A stretch of DNA of 64,000 nt from Acinetobacter lwoffii (GTDB lineage: Bacteria; Pseudomonadota; Gammaproteobacteria; Pseudomonadales; Moraxellaceae): the NCBI RefSeq assembly GCF_024129435.1, contig NZ_JAMXXN010000006.1, positions 1-64,000 of the forward strand. The letters run 5' to 3'. The translations under genes were made by a program, and so were the position numbers. Position 1 is the first letter of the stretch. Each line of letters begins with the position of its first letter. The notes under the pieces are model-generated. The model was not told the DNA's origin. It searched no databases and saw only the letters and a list, made by a program, of their open reading frames with translations. Positions 1 through 8,947 of this stretch are shown here, in pieces.

Positions 1-85
1 TTATCAAAGTTCTGTTGCTTTAGCCTGTATATTTTTATGGCTACCTTTATAGGGTTAATTATGAACAGTAAATGTCAACAGACCC
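1..85 (+). mobile_element. 3' end of an IS5-like insertion sequence (partial)
   Basis: Reading frame 2 from base 2 ends at a TAG at 50-52 and gives the C-terminal peptide YQSSVALACIFLWLPL. That hydrophobic tail ending in a LACIFLWL-like string is typical, from memory, of IS5-family transposase C-termini. About 30 bases after the stop, the string AAATGTCAACAGACCC (70-85) has the form of an IS terminal inverted repeat (GGGTCTGTTGACATTT read inward). It is followed by TAA, so CTAA at 85-88 would fit a YTAR-type target duplication of the IS5 group. The body and left end of the element lie outside the window, so family and boundaries are inferred. Confidence 0.55.
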
Positions 86-103
86 TAATAGGTTTTGATA
101 AAA

Positions 104-469
104 ATGAATAATGAAGCGGATATTTCTAAAGCCCAAGTATTAGCTACAGCAATATTCAACTTAGCTGAACAGTTGCAACTGACAAAGTCAGAGCTTGCAT
201 TGATTCTGAGTATATCCGGGGCAGAATTATCGTCAATCATAAATCAAAAAGAATTAGAACCAGATACTACAGCAGGCAAAAGAGCGATAACTTTAATCAA
301 TATCTATCAAGCATTATTTAGCCTGAATGGTGGAGACTTGAGTTGGATGCGGCAGTTTATCAATTCACCTAACAAGCTTTTGGATCAGCAAACGCCAAGA
401 TCTCTAATGCAAACAGAACATGGTTTGAGTGAAGTATTGCGATTACTAGGAAGGTTGCAACCGTACTAA
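104..469 (+). CDS. MbcA/ParS/Xre (DUF2384)-type antitoxin, orphan
   Basis: This 121-residue protein has the two-part layout of the Xre/MbcA/ParS antitoxins. An N-terminal helix-turn-helix-like half (about residues 5-50, LQLTKSELALILSIS) is followed by the toxin-binding C-terminal domain with the family's NGGDLSWMRQFINSPN and HGLSEVLRLLGRL stretches. Family members usually neutralise a RES-domain NAD-degrading toxin encoded next door and repress their own operon. Here no toxin gene follows: the next gene is clpB after 250 bp. An IS end lies only about 18 bp upstream. The ATG at 104 is preferred over the in-frame TTG at 95, although no good ribosome binding site is visible, perhaps because the IS removed the native leader. 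The HTH-to-end length looks complete. Function without a partner is unknown. Confidence 0.75.
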   Translation: MNNEADISKAQVLATAIFNLAEQLQLTKSELALILSISGAELSSIINQKELEPDTTAGKRAITLINIYQALFSLNGGDLSWMRQFINSPNKLLDQQTPRSLMQTEHGLSEVLRLLGRLQPY

Positions 470-566
470 AAATATCTCTCTATTCTCTACTAAGCCGAAA
501 AATAGCAGAGTAAATTAAATAAAATATGAATTGTTTATCTTCACCTTAAAAATTCTTCTAACCTCA

Positions 567-595
567 CTTGAAATATGATTTGATCACACCAATAT
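567..595 (+). promoter_or_regulatory. possible sigma-32 (heat-shock) promoter of clpB
   Basis: CTTGAAA at 567-573 matches the sigma-32 -35 element. Thirteen bases later CACCAATAT (587-595) loosely matches the CCCCATnT -10 element (about 5 of 8). The site lies 125 bp upstream of clpB, a classical member of the heat-shock regulon, and an RpoH gene is present at 30033-30902. The -10 match is weak, so this is a candidate only. Confidence 0.4.
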
Positions 596-719
596 TATTA
601 TTAAAGACTGTCTAATATTTATATTAAGTTTTTGAAAAATATATAAAAATGATTTGAAATTTTATCAAGTGCACCCATATATCCATCAAGTAGAAAATTT
701 GTTGTGAGGAATAACAAGA

Positions 720-3299
720 ATGCGTTTTGAAAAATTTACCAATCGCCTGCAGCAAACCCTTTCCGATGCGCAATCGCTGGCCATGAGTAAGGACCATACT
801 TCGATTGATGGAATCCATATCTTGGCCACCTTGATGGATGAAGCATCCAATGTCAGCCTGCTGCAACAAGCTGGTGCTAATCTGCGTGAGTTACAGACCA
901 AGCTGCAAACAGCGTTGAGCAATGCGGCCACCCTGACTAATCCATCAGCAGATATCAACCTCAGTCCTGAAGCGGCAAAAGTATTGCATTTGGCAGACAG
1001 CTTTGCGCAAAAAGCTGGAGATGAATTTTTATCTACAGATTGGGTGCTGTTGGCACTGGCAGAAACAGGAAATACAAAAACCTTATTAAATAGTGTTGGC
1101 GTAAAGGCAGAGACTTTAAGCCAAGTGATTAATCAATTTCGAGGCGATGAAAAAGTCATGAGCAATAATCATGAAGATCAGCGTGATTCACTGAATAAGT
1201 ACACCATTGATTTAACTGAACGTGCGTTGGCAGGCAAGCTTGATCCTGTGATTGGCCGTGATGATGAAATCCGCCGTACGATTCAGGTTTTGTCACGCCG
1301 CACCAAAAACAACCCGGTACTCATTGGTGAGCCGGGGGTCGGTAAAACTGCAATCGTCGAAGGTCTGGCGCAGCGGATTATCAATGGTGAAGTGCCTGAA
1401 GGACTCAAAGGTAAACGTGTTTTATCACTTGATTTAGGTTCTTTGCTGGCCGGTGCCAAATACCGTGGTGAGTTTGAAGAACGCTTAAAAGCCGTTCTGA
1501 AAGATATTGCCAAACACGAAGGCGAAATCATCCTGTTTATCGACGAGTTGCATACCCTGGTGGGTGCCGGTAAAGGTGATGGCGCAATGGATGCCGGCAA
1601 TATGCTGAAACCTGCGCTGGCACGTGGTGAACTGCGTTGCGTCGGTGCCACCACACTGGATGAATATCGTCAGTATATTGAAAAAGATGCCGCGCTGGAA
1701 CGTCGTTTCCAGAAAGTGCTGGTCGATGAGCCAAGCGTGGAAGATACCATTGCGATTCTGCGTGGTCTGAAAGATCGCTATGCTACCCATCACGGGGTAC
1801 AAATTCTGGATTCAGCCATTATCGCTGCTGCGAAAATGTCACATCGTTATATCACCGACCGTCAGTTGCCTGATAAAGCCATTGACCTGATTGATGAAGC
1901 AGCATCGCGCATCAAAATGGAACTCGACTCCAAACCAGAAGCACTAGATAAACTGGAACGCCGTCTGATTCAGTTAAAAATGCAGCTGGAAGCGGTAAAA
2001 AAAGATGAAGACTCAGGTGCTAAAGCTGAGATTCAATACTTGTCCGATCAGATCGCCACAGTTGAAAAAGAGTATCATGACCTGGAAGAAGTCTGGCGTG
2101 CAGATAAAGCGCTGGTCGAAGGCAATAAAGACGTACAGATCAAACTGGATCAGGCACGTACAGCACTTGAAAAAGCGCAACGCGAAGGTGATCTGGGCGA
2201 GGCCGCGCGTTTGCAATATGGCGTGATACCAGAGTTGCAAAAGCAGCTTGAACTGGCTGAAAAAGCCGATGAAAGCGCAACGCCAAAATTGCTGCGTAAC
2301 AAAGTCACCGACAATGAAATTGCTGAAGTAGTGAGTGCTGCGACCGGTATTCCGGTTGCGAAAATGCTGCAAGGCGAGCGTGACAAATTGCTACATATGG
2401 AAGAATTCCTGCATAACCGTGTAGTAGGGCAAGATGAAGCCGTGGTGGCGGTATCCAATGCAGTACGCCGTTCACGTGCCGGTCTGTCAGATCCGAACCG
2501 TCCAAGTGGGTCATTCCTGTTCCTGGGGCCAACGGGTGTCGGTAAAACAGAATTGACCAAAGCCTTGGCGAATTTCCTGTTTGACAGCGACGATGCCATG
2601 GTGCGTATCGATATGTCAGAATTTATGGAAAAACATTCGGTCAGCCGTTTGGTTGGTGCGCCTCCGGGCTATGTCGGTTATGAAGAAGGTGGGGTGCTTA
2701 CTGAAGCCGTACGTCGTAAACCGTATAGTGTGATCTTGTTTGATGAAGTCGAAAAAGCGCATCCGGACGTATTTAACATCTTGCTACAGGTACTGGATGA
2801 TGGTCGTTTAACTGACTCGCAAGGCCGGGTAGTGGACTTTAAAAACTCTGTGATCGTCATGACTTCGAACCTGGGTTCGCAGGATGTACGTGAATTGGGC
2901 GGTAATGCCACTAAAGAAGAAGTCCGTACGGTGGTGATGAATGCGGTATCGGAACATTTCCGTCCGGAATTTATCAACCGTATTGATGAACTGGTAGTGT
3001 TCCATGCGCTGGAAAAAGACCAGATTCGCGGTATTGCCGATATCCAGTTGGACCGTTTACGTCAACGTCTGGCAGAACGCGATATGCGCTTGTCGGTAGA
3101 TGACAGCGCTTTCGATCAGCTGATCGAGGCCGGTTTTGATCCATTGTATGGAGCACGTCCACTGAAACGTGCAATCCAGCAGCGGATTGAAAATGGTCTG
3201 GCGCAGAAAATCCTGGGCGGAGAATTCCAGCCGGGCGATACCATTCTGGTGAAAGCTGAAGCAGGTGAGTTAATCTTTGAAAAAATGAAACTTAACTAA
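720..3299 (+). CDS. clpB: ClpB protein disaggregase
   Basis: The 859-residue length is standard for ClpB, the hexameric AAA+ chaperone that, with DnaK, threads aggregated proteins through its pore in the cytoplasm. Visible in order are an N-terminal Clp repeat domain (about 1-145), a first nucleotide-binding domain with Walker A GEPGVGKT near residues 203-210, and the coiled-coil middle domain (about 410-530), which distinguishes ClpB from ClpA/ClpC. The second nucleotide-binding domain follows, with Walker A GPTGVGKT near 603-610 and the pore-type GYVGYEEGG loop. The C-terminus carries the FINRIDE and [11 protein letters not shown] sensor-2 motifs. The ATG at 720 follows GAGGA at 706-710. 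The gene is monocistronic, with a possible heat-shock promoter upstream and a strong terminator after it. Confidence 0.97.
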   Translation: MRFEKFTNRLQQTLSDAQSLAMSKDHTSIDGIHILATLMDEASNVSLLQQAGANLRELQTKLQTALSNAATLTNPSADINLSPEAAKVLHLADSFAQKAGDEFLSTDWVLLALAETGNTKTLLNSVGVKAETLSQVINQFRGDEKVMSNNHEDQRDSLNKYTIDLTERALAGKLDPVIGRDDEIRRTIQVLSRRTKNNPVLIGEPGVGKTAIVEGLAQRIINGEVPEGLKGKRVLSLDLGSLLAGAKYRGEFEERLKAVLKDIAKHEGEIILFIDELHTLVGAGKGDGAMDAGNMLKPALARGELRCVGATTLDEYRQYIEKDAALERRFQKVLVDEPSVEDTIAILRGLKDRYATHHGVQILDSAIIAAAKMSHRYITDRQLPDKAIDLIDEAASRIKMELDSKPEALDKLERRLIQLKMQLEAVKKDEDSGAKAEIQYLSDQIATVEKEYHDLEEVWRADKALVEGNKDVQIKLDQARTALEKAQREGDLGEAARLQYGVIPELQKQLELAEKADESATPKLLRNKVTDNEIAEVVSAATGIPVAKMLQGERDKLLHMEEFLHNRVVGQDEAVVAVSNAVRRSRAGLSDPNRPSGSFLFLGPTGVGKTELTKALANFLFDSDDAMVRIDMSEFMEKHSVSRLVGAPPGYVGYEEGGVLTEAVRRKPYSVILFDEVEKAHPDVFNILLQVLDDGRLTDSQGRVVDFKNSVIVMTSNLGSQDVRELGGNATKEEVRTVVMNAVSEHFRPEFINRIDELVVFHALEKDQIRGIADIQLDRLRQRLAERDMRLSVDDSAFDQLIEAGFDPLYGARPLKRAIQQRIENGLAQKILGGEFQPGDTILVKAEAGELIFEKMKLN

Positions 3300-3321
3300 A
3301 CCGCTTCTCCTTGCAACAAAA

Positions 3322-3347
3322 AACCCAGCCTAGGCTGGGTTTTTTTT
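3322..3347 (+). terminator. Rho-independent terminator after clpB
   Basis: A perfect 9-bp stem (AACCCAGCC / GGCTGGGTT, loop TA) is followed by a run of T. The A-run on the other side could let it work on the minus strand too. Confidence 0.9.
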
Positions 3348-3484
3348 AATCTTATTTTTAACTTCGAGCATTGCAACACTTTTGTATTCTTGTTGCGGCG
3401 AGCTTTAAAGCATGGCTTAAAACTCAGCTCAGGGAAAATAAAGAAGATATCAATCGTGATAAAGACAGTTAATTCATCATCAAA

Positions 3485-5689
3485 TTACACTTGCGGATGA
3501 CGGATTTTCCAGGCACGGTGAATCTTTTGATTCCGCTTGAAGTCAGGTCCAATGGTTTCCTGGGTAATTTCTTCAACATCAAAGAAGGCCAGAATTTCTT
3601 CATCCATCTCAAAACCACGATAGTTATTTGAGAAATACAAGGTACCATCAGTGGTTAAGCGGTTCATCGCACGTTTTAACAGGGACAAATGGTCGCGCTG
3701 TACGTCAAAGGTCCCGTAGAATTTCTTCGAGTTTGAGAAGGTTGGTGGGTCGATAAAGATCAGCTCATATTGCTCATGACCTTCTTTTAGCCATTCGAAA
3801 CAGTCAGAGGCAAAGAACTGATGCTGTTCATCCGCATGATCCACGGTTAAGCCGTTCAGAACAAAATTTTCTTTAGACCAGTTCAAATAAGTATTCGACA
3901 GATCGACGCTGGTTGTACTTGCAGCACCACCCAAAGCAGCATGTAAACTTGCCGTTGAGGTATAGCTGTACAGGTTCAGGAAGTGTTTGCCTTTTGCTTC
4001 ACGTGCAATACGTAAACGCATTTGACGGTGATCCAGAAACAGACCGGTATCCAGATAATCGGTCAGGTTGACCAGAATCTTGGCTTGACCTTCCTGAACG
4101 ATAAAACGCTTGGATGCTGTACTTTGTTTGGTGTACTGGTTTTTACCTTCCTGACGTGCACGGGTCTTGATAAAGATCGCATCACGGCCCAAACCGGTCA
4201 CGGCACGAATGGCCTGTAAGGCCAGGTTGAAACGTTTTTTGGCTTTTTCCGGATCAATAGTTTTAGGTGGCGCATATTCTTGTACATGCAAACGCTCGCC
4301 ATACAGATCTACTGCGACGTTAAAATCAGGTAAATCTGCATCATAGAGACGTAAACAATGGATCTGTTCCTTGACTGCCCATTTTTTTAGAGCTTGCATG
4401 TTTTTGGTCAGACGGTTGGCAAACTCCATCGCACCTTCAATCGGTTCAAACTGCTGAGGCTGCCAGCTTTCTAGGAATGGACGTACCACTGCGGCCGGTT
4501 TAACCGTACCGAAGCGGATATAGATCGGCAATTTACCATTCATCAAACGCAGGATTTGCGGATCATTGAACGCCAGCACATCGGCCTGTTCCACTTGGGA
4601 GGCAATCACAGCCGCTTTTTGATTCGGGAAATTCTTTTGCAATAAAGCCGATAAACCCAGGTATAAAGAACGGTTTTGCGCTTTATCGCCGAGACGTTCG
4701 CCATATGGCGGGTTGGTCACGAAGAATACTTTCTTGCCTTCTGCATGGAAATCAGGCCAGTCATTTAAAGTCCGTTCTTCGATCATGATATTGTCGAGAG
4801 CAGCTTCAAAACCCGCCGCGATAATATTTTGTCTGGTGGCTTTAACCGCTTCCCAGTCCGCATCGAAGGCATAGAATTGTGGTAATGGATTTTCCATTGC
4901 GGCTTGGTGGCGTTCAGCAGCTTCTGCCTTGATGCTCATCCAGAGTTCATGGTCATGACCATTCCAGCCATTAAAACCGAAACGGCGTACCAGGCCAGGC
5001 GCACGGTCGGTCAGGATCATTAGTGATTCAATAATAAACGTACCTGAACCACACATTGGATCGACAATGATGTCCGGATTAATCTGTTTAAGCTGGCCTT
5101 TTTGCAGAATCGCAGCAGCCAGGTTTTCCTTGATCGGGGCATCAGTCATAAAGCGACGATAACCGCGTTTATGCAAAGAGTCGCCAGACAGGTCCAGGCA
5201 GTAAGTATGTTCTTTCTTGCCGGCTAGAATATACATGGTGATTTCAGGCTGTTTGGTATCAATGCTTGGACGTTTGCCTACCGCTTCCATAAAGGAATCT
5301 ACGACACCATCTTTGGCACGTAAAGTTGCAAACTGGGTATTGACCTTGATGTCACGCTCGACATGCAAACGAATCGCAAAGGTGCTTTGTGGTGCAAAAA
5401 TCAGCGACCAGTCGAAGCTGAGAGCCCCTTCATATAGTTCTTCTGCCACATCACGGGCATCATGAGAAAATTCAATTTCATGCGTGTGGATTGGCATCAA
5501 AACACGTGAAGCCAGACGTGACCACATGCAGATACGATAAGCATTTTCCAGTGTGCCTTTAAAGGTCAAACGGCCCGGAAAACGCTCAATATTCTGAACA
5601 CCTAAGCCTTGTATTTCTTCTTCTAATAAGGTTTCCAGACCATCGGCACAGGTGACCCAATAATTGCTTAAACGTGGAGAGGTATTCAT
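3485..5689 (-). CDS. rlmL: Bifunctional 23S rRNA methyltransferase RlmKL
   Basis: This 734-residue fusion enzyme methylates 23S rRNA at G2445 (N2, RlmL half) and G2069 (N7, RlmK half), E. coli numbering. The N-terminus carries a THUMP RNA-binding domain (about 50-165) and then the first SAM-dependent methyltransferase domain, with DPMCGSGTF and the catalytic NPPYGERLG motif. The C-terminal half is a second Rossmann methyltransferase, with LNLYSYTSTASLHAALGGA and the DPPTFSNSKKF motif. The length matches the fused gammaproteobacterial form. It is a single gene on the minus strand, convergent with clpB; its stop lies about 140 bp from the clpB terminator hairpin. No missing motif was noticed. 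Confidence 0.95.
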   Translation of the reverse strand: MNTSPRLSNYWVTCADGLETLLEEEIQGLGVQNIERFPGRLTFKGTLENAYRICMWSRLASRVLMPIHTHEIEFSHDARDVAEELYEGALSFDWSLIFAPQSTFAIRLHVERDIKVNTQFATLRAKDGVVDSFMEAVGKRPSIDTKQPEITMYILAGKKEHTYCLDLSGDSLHKRGYRRFMTDAPIKENLAAAILQKGQLKQINPDIIVDPMCGSGTFIIESLMILTDRAPGLVRRFGFNGWNGHDHELWMSIKAEAAERHQAAMENPLPQFYAFDADWEAVKATRQNIIAAGFEAALDNIMIEERTLNDWPDFHAEGKKVFFVTNPPYGERLGDKAQNRSLYLGLSALLQKNFPNQKAAVIASQVEQADVLAFNDPQILRLMNGKLPIYIRFGTVKPAAVVRPFLESWQPQQFEPIEGAMEFANRLTKNMQALKKWAVKEQIHCLRLYDADLPDFNVAVDLYGERLHVQEYAPPKTIDPEKAKKRFNLALQAIRAVTGLGRDAIFIKTRARQEGKNQYTKQSTASKRFIVQEGQAKILVNLTDYLDTGLFLDHRQMRLRIAREAKGKHFLNLYSYTSTASLHAALGGAASTTSVDLSNTYLNWSKENFVLNGLTVDHADEQHQFFASDCFEWLKEGHEQYELIFIDPPTFSNSKKFYGTFDVQRDHLSLLKRAMNRLTTDGTLYFSNNYRGFEMDEEILAFFDVEEITQETIGPDFKRNQKIHRAWKIRHPQV

Positions 5690-5854
5690 ATAATAGAGAG
5701 ACCAAAAAAGATAAATAAAAAACTGCGCTAAGTTTACCGTATTTTTATATTGAAAGCTTTTGAAATTCTCTGAAAGGCCGTGGCATGTGATAGAGAAAAA
5801 TAATATTCACACTATAAATTGAGGAACTGGTACGCATTTTGCTCTATACATGGC

Positions 5855-5899
5855 AAATCAGGCGGTCAGTCGATGGGGAGCGATGGCTGCCTGATTTTT
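5855..5899 (+). promoter_or_regulatory. terminator-like leader hairpin upstream of the 5922 gene
   Basis: AAATCAGGC at 5855-5863 pairs perfectly with GCCTGATTT at 5889-5897. The arm runs into a T-tract, giving the shape of an intrinsic terminator or attenuator only 23 bp before the next start codon. The loop contains GGTCAGTCGATGGGGAGC. It could end a short leader RNA or control read-through into the downstream gene. No known riboswitch family was recognised. Confidence 0.4.
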
Positions 5900-5921
5900 C
5901 AATTTTATAATGGGGGTTAAG

Positions 5922-6266
5922 ATGTTAGAGAATCAGTTACGCAACCATGACGCTTTTTCAGTGGCCACTTTAATCTATGCGCGTTTACGACGTGTTTCAG
6001 GTCGGGTGATTGATGCAATTTATCTGGCAGAGAACCTGGATTATGCCCGGCATGTGATTCAACTGGCAGAGCAGACCCAAGACCCAGATTTGAATCATCT
6101 GATCCAGCGCCTGAAAATGGTACTGGAGATTTCGGAAACAGCACAAGATTCACCAACAGAATCTGCACACCCAAGCCAGCAGGAAGGGCTGATCTCGGTC
6201 GAACCGGATGAAGACGATATCTATCGTGCACAGGTGTCACATCGTTATATTGGTGCACTGCGTTAA
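5922..6266 (+). CDS. Conserved hypothetical protein, 114 aa
   Basis: I do not recognise a named family. The protein is acidic and probably soluble: no signal peptide or membrane segment is visible. The first 75 residues look helical (HDAFSVATLIYARLRRVSGR, then LNHLIQRLKMVLEI). The last third is a low-complexity, Ser/Glu-rich stretch ending in DEDDIYRAQVSHRYIGALR. The start at 5922 is chosen over the ATG at 5910 because the GGGGG at 5911-5915 then serves as the ribosome binding site. The gene sits alone between divergent rlmKL and pyrB, behind a terminator-like hairpin. Confidence 0.7.
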   Translation: MLENQLRNHDAFSVATLIYARLRRVSGRVIDAIYLAENLDYARHVIQLAEQTQDPDLNHLIQRLKMVLEISETAQDSPTESAHPSQQEGLISVEPDEDDIYRAQVSHRYIGALR

Positions 6267-6455
6267 ACCTGAGATGGGTGTGAATGCTCCAGACTGAAGC
6301 GCCCGTTGGTTTTGTACTTAAAATCAGCAAGATGCAAATCGGGTTAAATTATCTTATTGAAAAAATACAAAGGAATCTGATTTTTTATTTTTATTGTTCA
6401 GATGCTTTTTGTACAAGTAGCAGCGTGGCCAACTATAAAAATTCGCCAATCTCTG

Positions 6456-6461
6456 TATAAT
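6456..6461 (+). promoter_or_regulatory. -10 element of the likely pyrB promoter
   Basis: A consensus TATAAT lies 30 bp upstream of the pyrB start. No good -35 is visible at the usual distance. The start codon has AAGGAA at 6479-6484. Confidence 0.45.
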
Positions 6462-6490
6462 ATGTTGACTTAACGCATAAGGAATCTCTC

Positions 6491-7507
6491 ATGCACTTGG
6501 CGGCATTGCATACACCGAGCCAGATTCAACTCAATAAAGAAGGTAATCTAAAACACTTCTTGACCATCGAAGGTCTTTCTAAAGAAACCCTGACAAAAAT
6601 ATTGGACACTGCGCAGTCCTTTTTTAATGGCCAAAATCAGCTGATCACCAATAATTTGCTCGAAGGCAAAACGGTGATGAACCTGTTCTTCGAAAATTCT
6701 ACCCGTACCCGCACCACCTTTGAAGCCGCTGCCAAGCGCCTTTCTGCCAACGTTCTCAATATTGATATTGCCCGTTCGAGTACTTCCAAAGGTGAAACCC
6801 TGCGTGACACGTTATGGAATCTGGAAGCCATGGCGGCCGATATTTTCGTGGTGCGTCATTCATCTTCAGGGGCAGCGCATTTTATTGCCAAGGATGTCTG
6901 TCCAACAGTGGCAATTATTAATGCCGGTGATGGCCGTCATGCGCATCCGACTCAAGCGATGCTGGACATGCTGACCATTCGCCGCGAAACCAATAAAAAA
7001 TTCGAAGAAATGTCGATTGCCATTATTGGCGATATCAAGCATTCACGTGTCGCGCGTTCAGATGTGGCTGCCTTGCAAACTTTAGGTTGCCAGGATATCC
7101 GGGTGATTGCACCGAATACCTTGCTGCCATTGGGTTTTGAAGAATATGGCGATGGTGTTCGTCTATTTAACAATATGGAAGACGGCATCAAAGACTGCGA
7201 CGTGATCATTACCTTACGTATTCAAAACGAGCGTATTGATTCTCCGGCACTGGCCTCGCAAGCAGAGTTCTACAAAATGTATGGCTTGAATAAAGAACGT
7301 CTTGCCATGGCCAAACCGGATTGTATCGTGATGCATCCGGGACCAATGAACCGCGGCGTTGAAATCGACTCAAGTATTGCGGATGGTCCGCAATCTGTGA
7401 TTTTGAAGCAGGTGACCAATGGTATTGCCGTGCGTATGGCGGTGTTGGCTTTATCGATGCAAGGCCAGTTACAAGAACAAGGTTTGATTGAAGCGATTGC
7501 GGGTTAA
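6491..7507 (+). CDS. pyrB: Aspartate carbamoyltransferase catalytic subunit
   Basis: PyrB condenses carbamoyl phosphate with L-aspartate, the committed step of pyrimidine synthesis in the cytoplasm. The carbamoyl-phosphate signature [19 protein letters not shown] is present near residues 66-84. Later motifs include [12 protein letters not shown], the SRVARSD region and the C-terminal [13 protein letters not shown]. The 338 residues include a short N-terminal extension, as in the large, pseudomonad-type class of the enzyme, which forms a complex with a dihydroorotase-like partner instead of PyrI. That partner is encoded 10 bp downstream, so the two should be one operon. The start has a good AAGGAA site. 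Confidence 0.97.
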   Translation: MHLAALHTPSQIQLNKEGNLKHFLTIEGLSKETLTKILDTAQSFFNGQNQLITNNLLEGKTVMNLFFENSTRTRTTFEAAAKRLSANVLNIDIARSSTSKGETLRDTLWNLEAMAADIFVVRHSSSGAAHFIAKDVCPTVAIINAGDGRHAHPTQAMLDMLTIRRETNKKFEEMSIAIIGDIKHSRVARSDVAALQTLGCQDIRVIAPNTLLPLGFEEYGDGVRLFNNMEDGIKDCDVIITLRIQNERIDSPALASQAEFYKMYGLNKERLAMAKPDCIVMHPGPMNRGVEIDSSIADGPQSVILKQVTNGIAVRMAVLALSMQGQLQEQGLIEAIAG

Positions 7508-7517
7508 GGAATAAGTC

Positions 7518-8753
7518 ATGACTATTGTAAAAATTGAAAATGTCCGTGTTCTTGATCCAATCCAAAACACTAATTCTATCCAGACCGTGTATCTGGAAAA
7601 TGGAAAATTCGTTGCAGAAACAGCAGACGTCTCTGAAACGATTGATGGTCAAGGTAAATGGTTAATGCCAACCATGGTCGATTTGTGTGCGCGTTTACGT
7701 GAACCGGGTCAACAGCAACACGGTACGCTTAAGTCTGAAGGAAAAGCGGCACGTGAAAATGGCATTTTGCACGTATTTACGCCACCCGATTCAAAGCCAA
7801 TCGTACAAGATAATGGTGCGCTGATTCACGGTCTGGTCGAAAAAGCCATGCTGGATGGTGGGATCTATCTTCAAGTGATTGGTGCGCAAACCCAAGGCTT
7901 AAATGGTCAACAACCGGCAAATATGGCGGGCTTGAAAAAGGGCGGTTGTACTGCGGTTTCCAATGCCAGTGCGCCGTTTGCCAATGATGATGTGGTACTG
8001 CGTACCCTTGAATATGCTGCAGGCTTAGACCTGACGGTGGTGTTCTATGCGGAAGAACCACAAATTGCCAAAGACGGCTGTGTGCATGAAGGGTTTATTG
8101 CATCACGTCAGGGCTTGCCGATGATTCCGGCACTGGCTGAAACCGTGGCGATTGCCAAATATCTGTTGATGATTGAATCAACCAAAGTACGAGCACACTT
8201 TGGTCTGTTGTCTTGTGGTGCTTCGGTGGAATTGATCCGTATTGCCAAGGAAAAAGGCTTACCGGTGACCTGTGATGTGGCCATGCATCAGTTACATTTA
8301 ACTGATCATTTGATTGATGGATTTAACTCTCTTGCACATGTGCGTCCACCGCTTCGTTCTGAACAGGACAAAGAATTACTGCGTCAGGGTGTAAAATCAG
8401 GTGTGATTGATGCGATTTGTACTCATCATGAACCGCTAAGCAGCTCTGCAAAAATGGCGCCGTTTGCTGAAACGCAGTCAGGTTTTACTGCTTTTGATAC
8501 CTATGTGCCTTTTGGTCTGCAACTGATTCGTGAAGGATTGTTGACTCCACTGGAATGGGTGGAAAAAGTGACCTTAGCTCCGGCACGTGTTGCACAAATG
8601 GCAGATCGATGGATAAATGAATCAGGCTGGGTGCTGCTAGATCCGGAACTGGAATGGACCTTGAATAAAGAAAGCATCGTGTCACAAGGTAAAAATACCC
8701 CGCTAATTAATCAAAAAGTGCTGGGTAAAGTGGTTCAAACTTTTGCTGCTTAA
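7518..8753 (+). CDS. pyrC': Inactive dihydroorotase-like protein PyrC' (PyrX)
   Basis: This 411-residue amidohydrolase-fold protein is homologous to dihydroorotase but lacks key metal ligands. Where active enzymes have D-x-H-x-H-x-R, this one reads D55-L-C57-A-R59-L-R61, so both histidines are replaced, although the following REPG is kept. In Pseudomonas the equivalent pyrC' product is known to be catalytically inactive and needed to assemble active aspartate carbamoyltransferase dodecamers. The same role is inferred here from the 10-bp spacing behind pyrB and the shared strand, with AAGGAA before its ATG. A functional dihydroorotase must be encoded elsewhere. A strong terminator follows. Confidence 0.92.
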   Translation: MTIVKIENVRVLDPIQNTNSIQTVYLENGKFVAETADVSETIDGQGKWLMPTMVDLCARLREPGQQQHGTLKSEGKAARENGILHVFTPPDSKPIVQDNGALIHGLVEKAMLDGGIYLQVIGAQTQGLNGQQPANMAGLKKGGCTAVSNASAPFANDDVVLRTLEYAAGLDLTVVFYAEEPQIAKDGCVHEGFIASRQGLPMIPALAETVAIAKYLLMIESTKVRAHFGLLSCGASVELIRIAKEKGLPVTCDVAMHQLHLTDHLIDGFNSLAHVRPPLRSEQDKELLRQGVKSGVIDAICTHHEPLSSSAKMAPFAETQSGFTAFDTYVPFGLQLIREGLLTPLEWVEKVTLAPARVAQMADRWINESGWVLLDPELEWTLNKESIVSQGKNTPLINQKVLGKVVQTFAA

Positions 8754-8770
8754 ATGATCCCAATTTTATA

Positions 8771-8798
8771 AAAGTCAGCTTCGGCTGGCTTTTTTTAT
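8771..8798 (+). terminator. Terminator of pyrB-pyrC'
   Basis: The stem AAGTCAGC / GCTGGCTT, with a TTCG tetraloop, is followed by seven T. Confidence 0.9.
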
Positions 8799-8947
8799 TT
8801 TTTAAATTTTGTGTTGGTAAAATGAGTACTCAACAAAAACAGTGAAACTTTATGATATTCATACAATTATTTACATTTTCAAAAAATGGGGATCGTTACA
8901 CTGATTAAATATTAAACATTAGAAAAATCAAAAGAATGGTGACGATT

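Noticed and set aside
1..111. Open frame 1 ending in ...QQTLIGFDKNE that overlaps the antitoxin ATG
   Set aside because: Frame 2 gives a transposase-like tail and stop at 50-52, followed by an inverted-repeat end, which explains the sequence better than an upstream coupled gene.
7209..7652. 147-codon minus-strand frame across the pyrB-pyrC' junction
   Set aside because: Both overlapped genes are complete known enzymes with tight spacing; the antisense frame matches no family.
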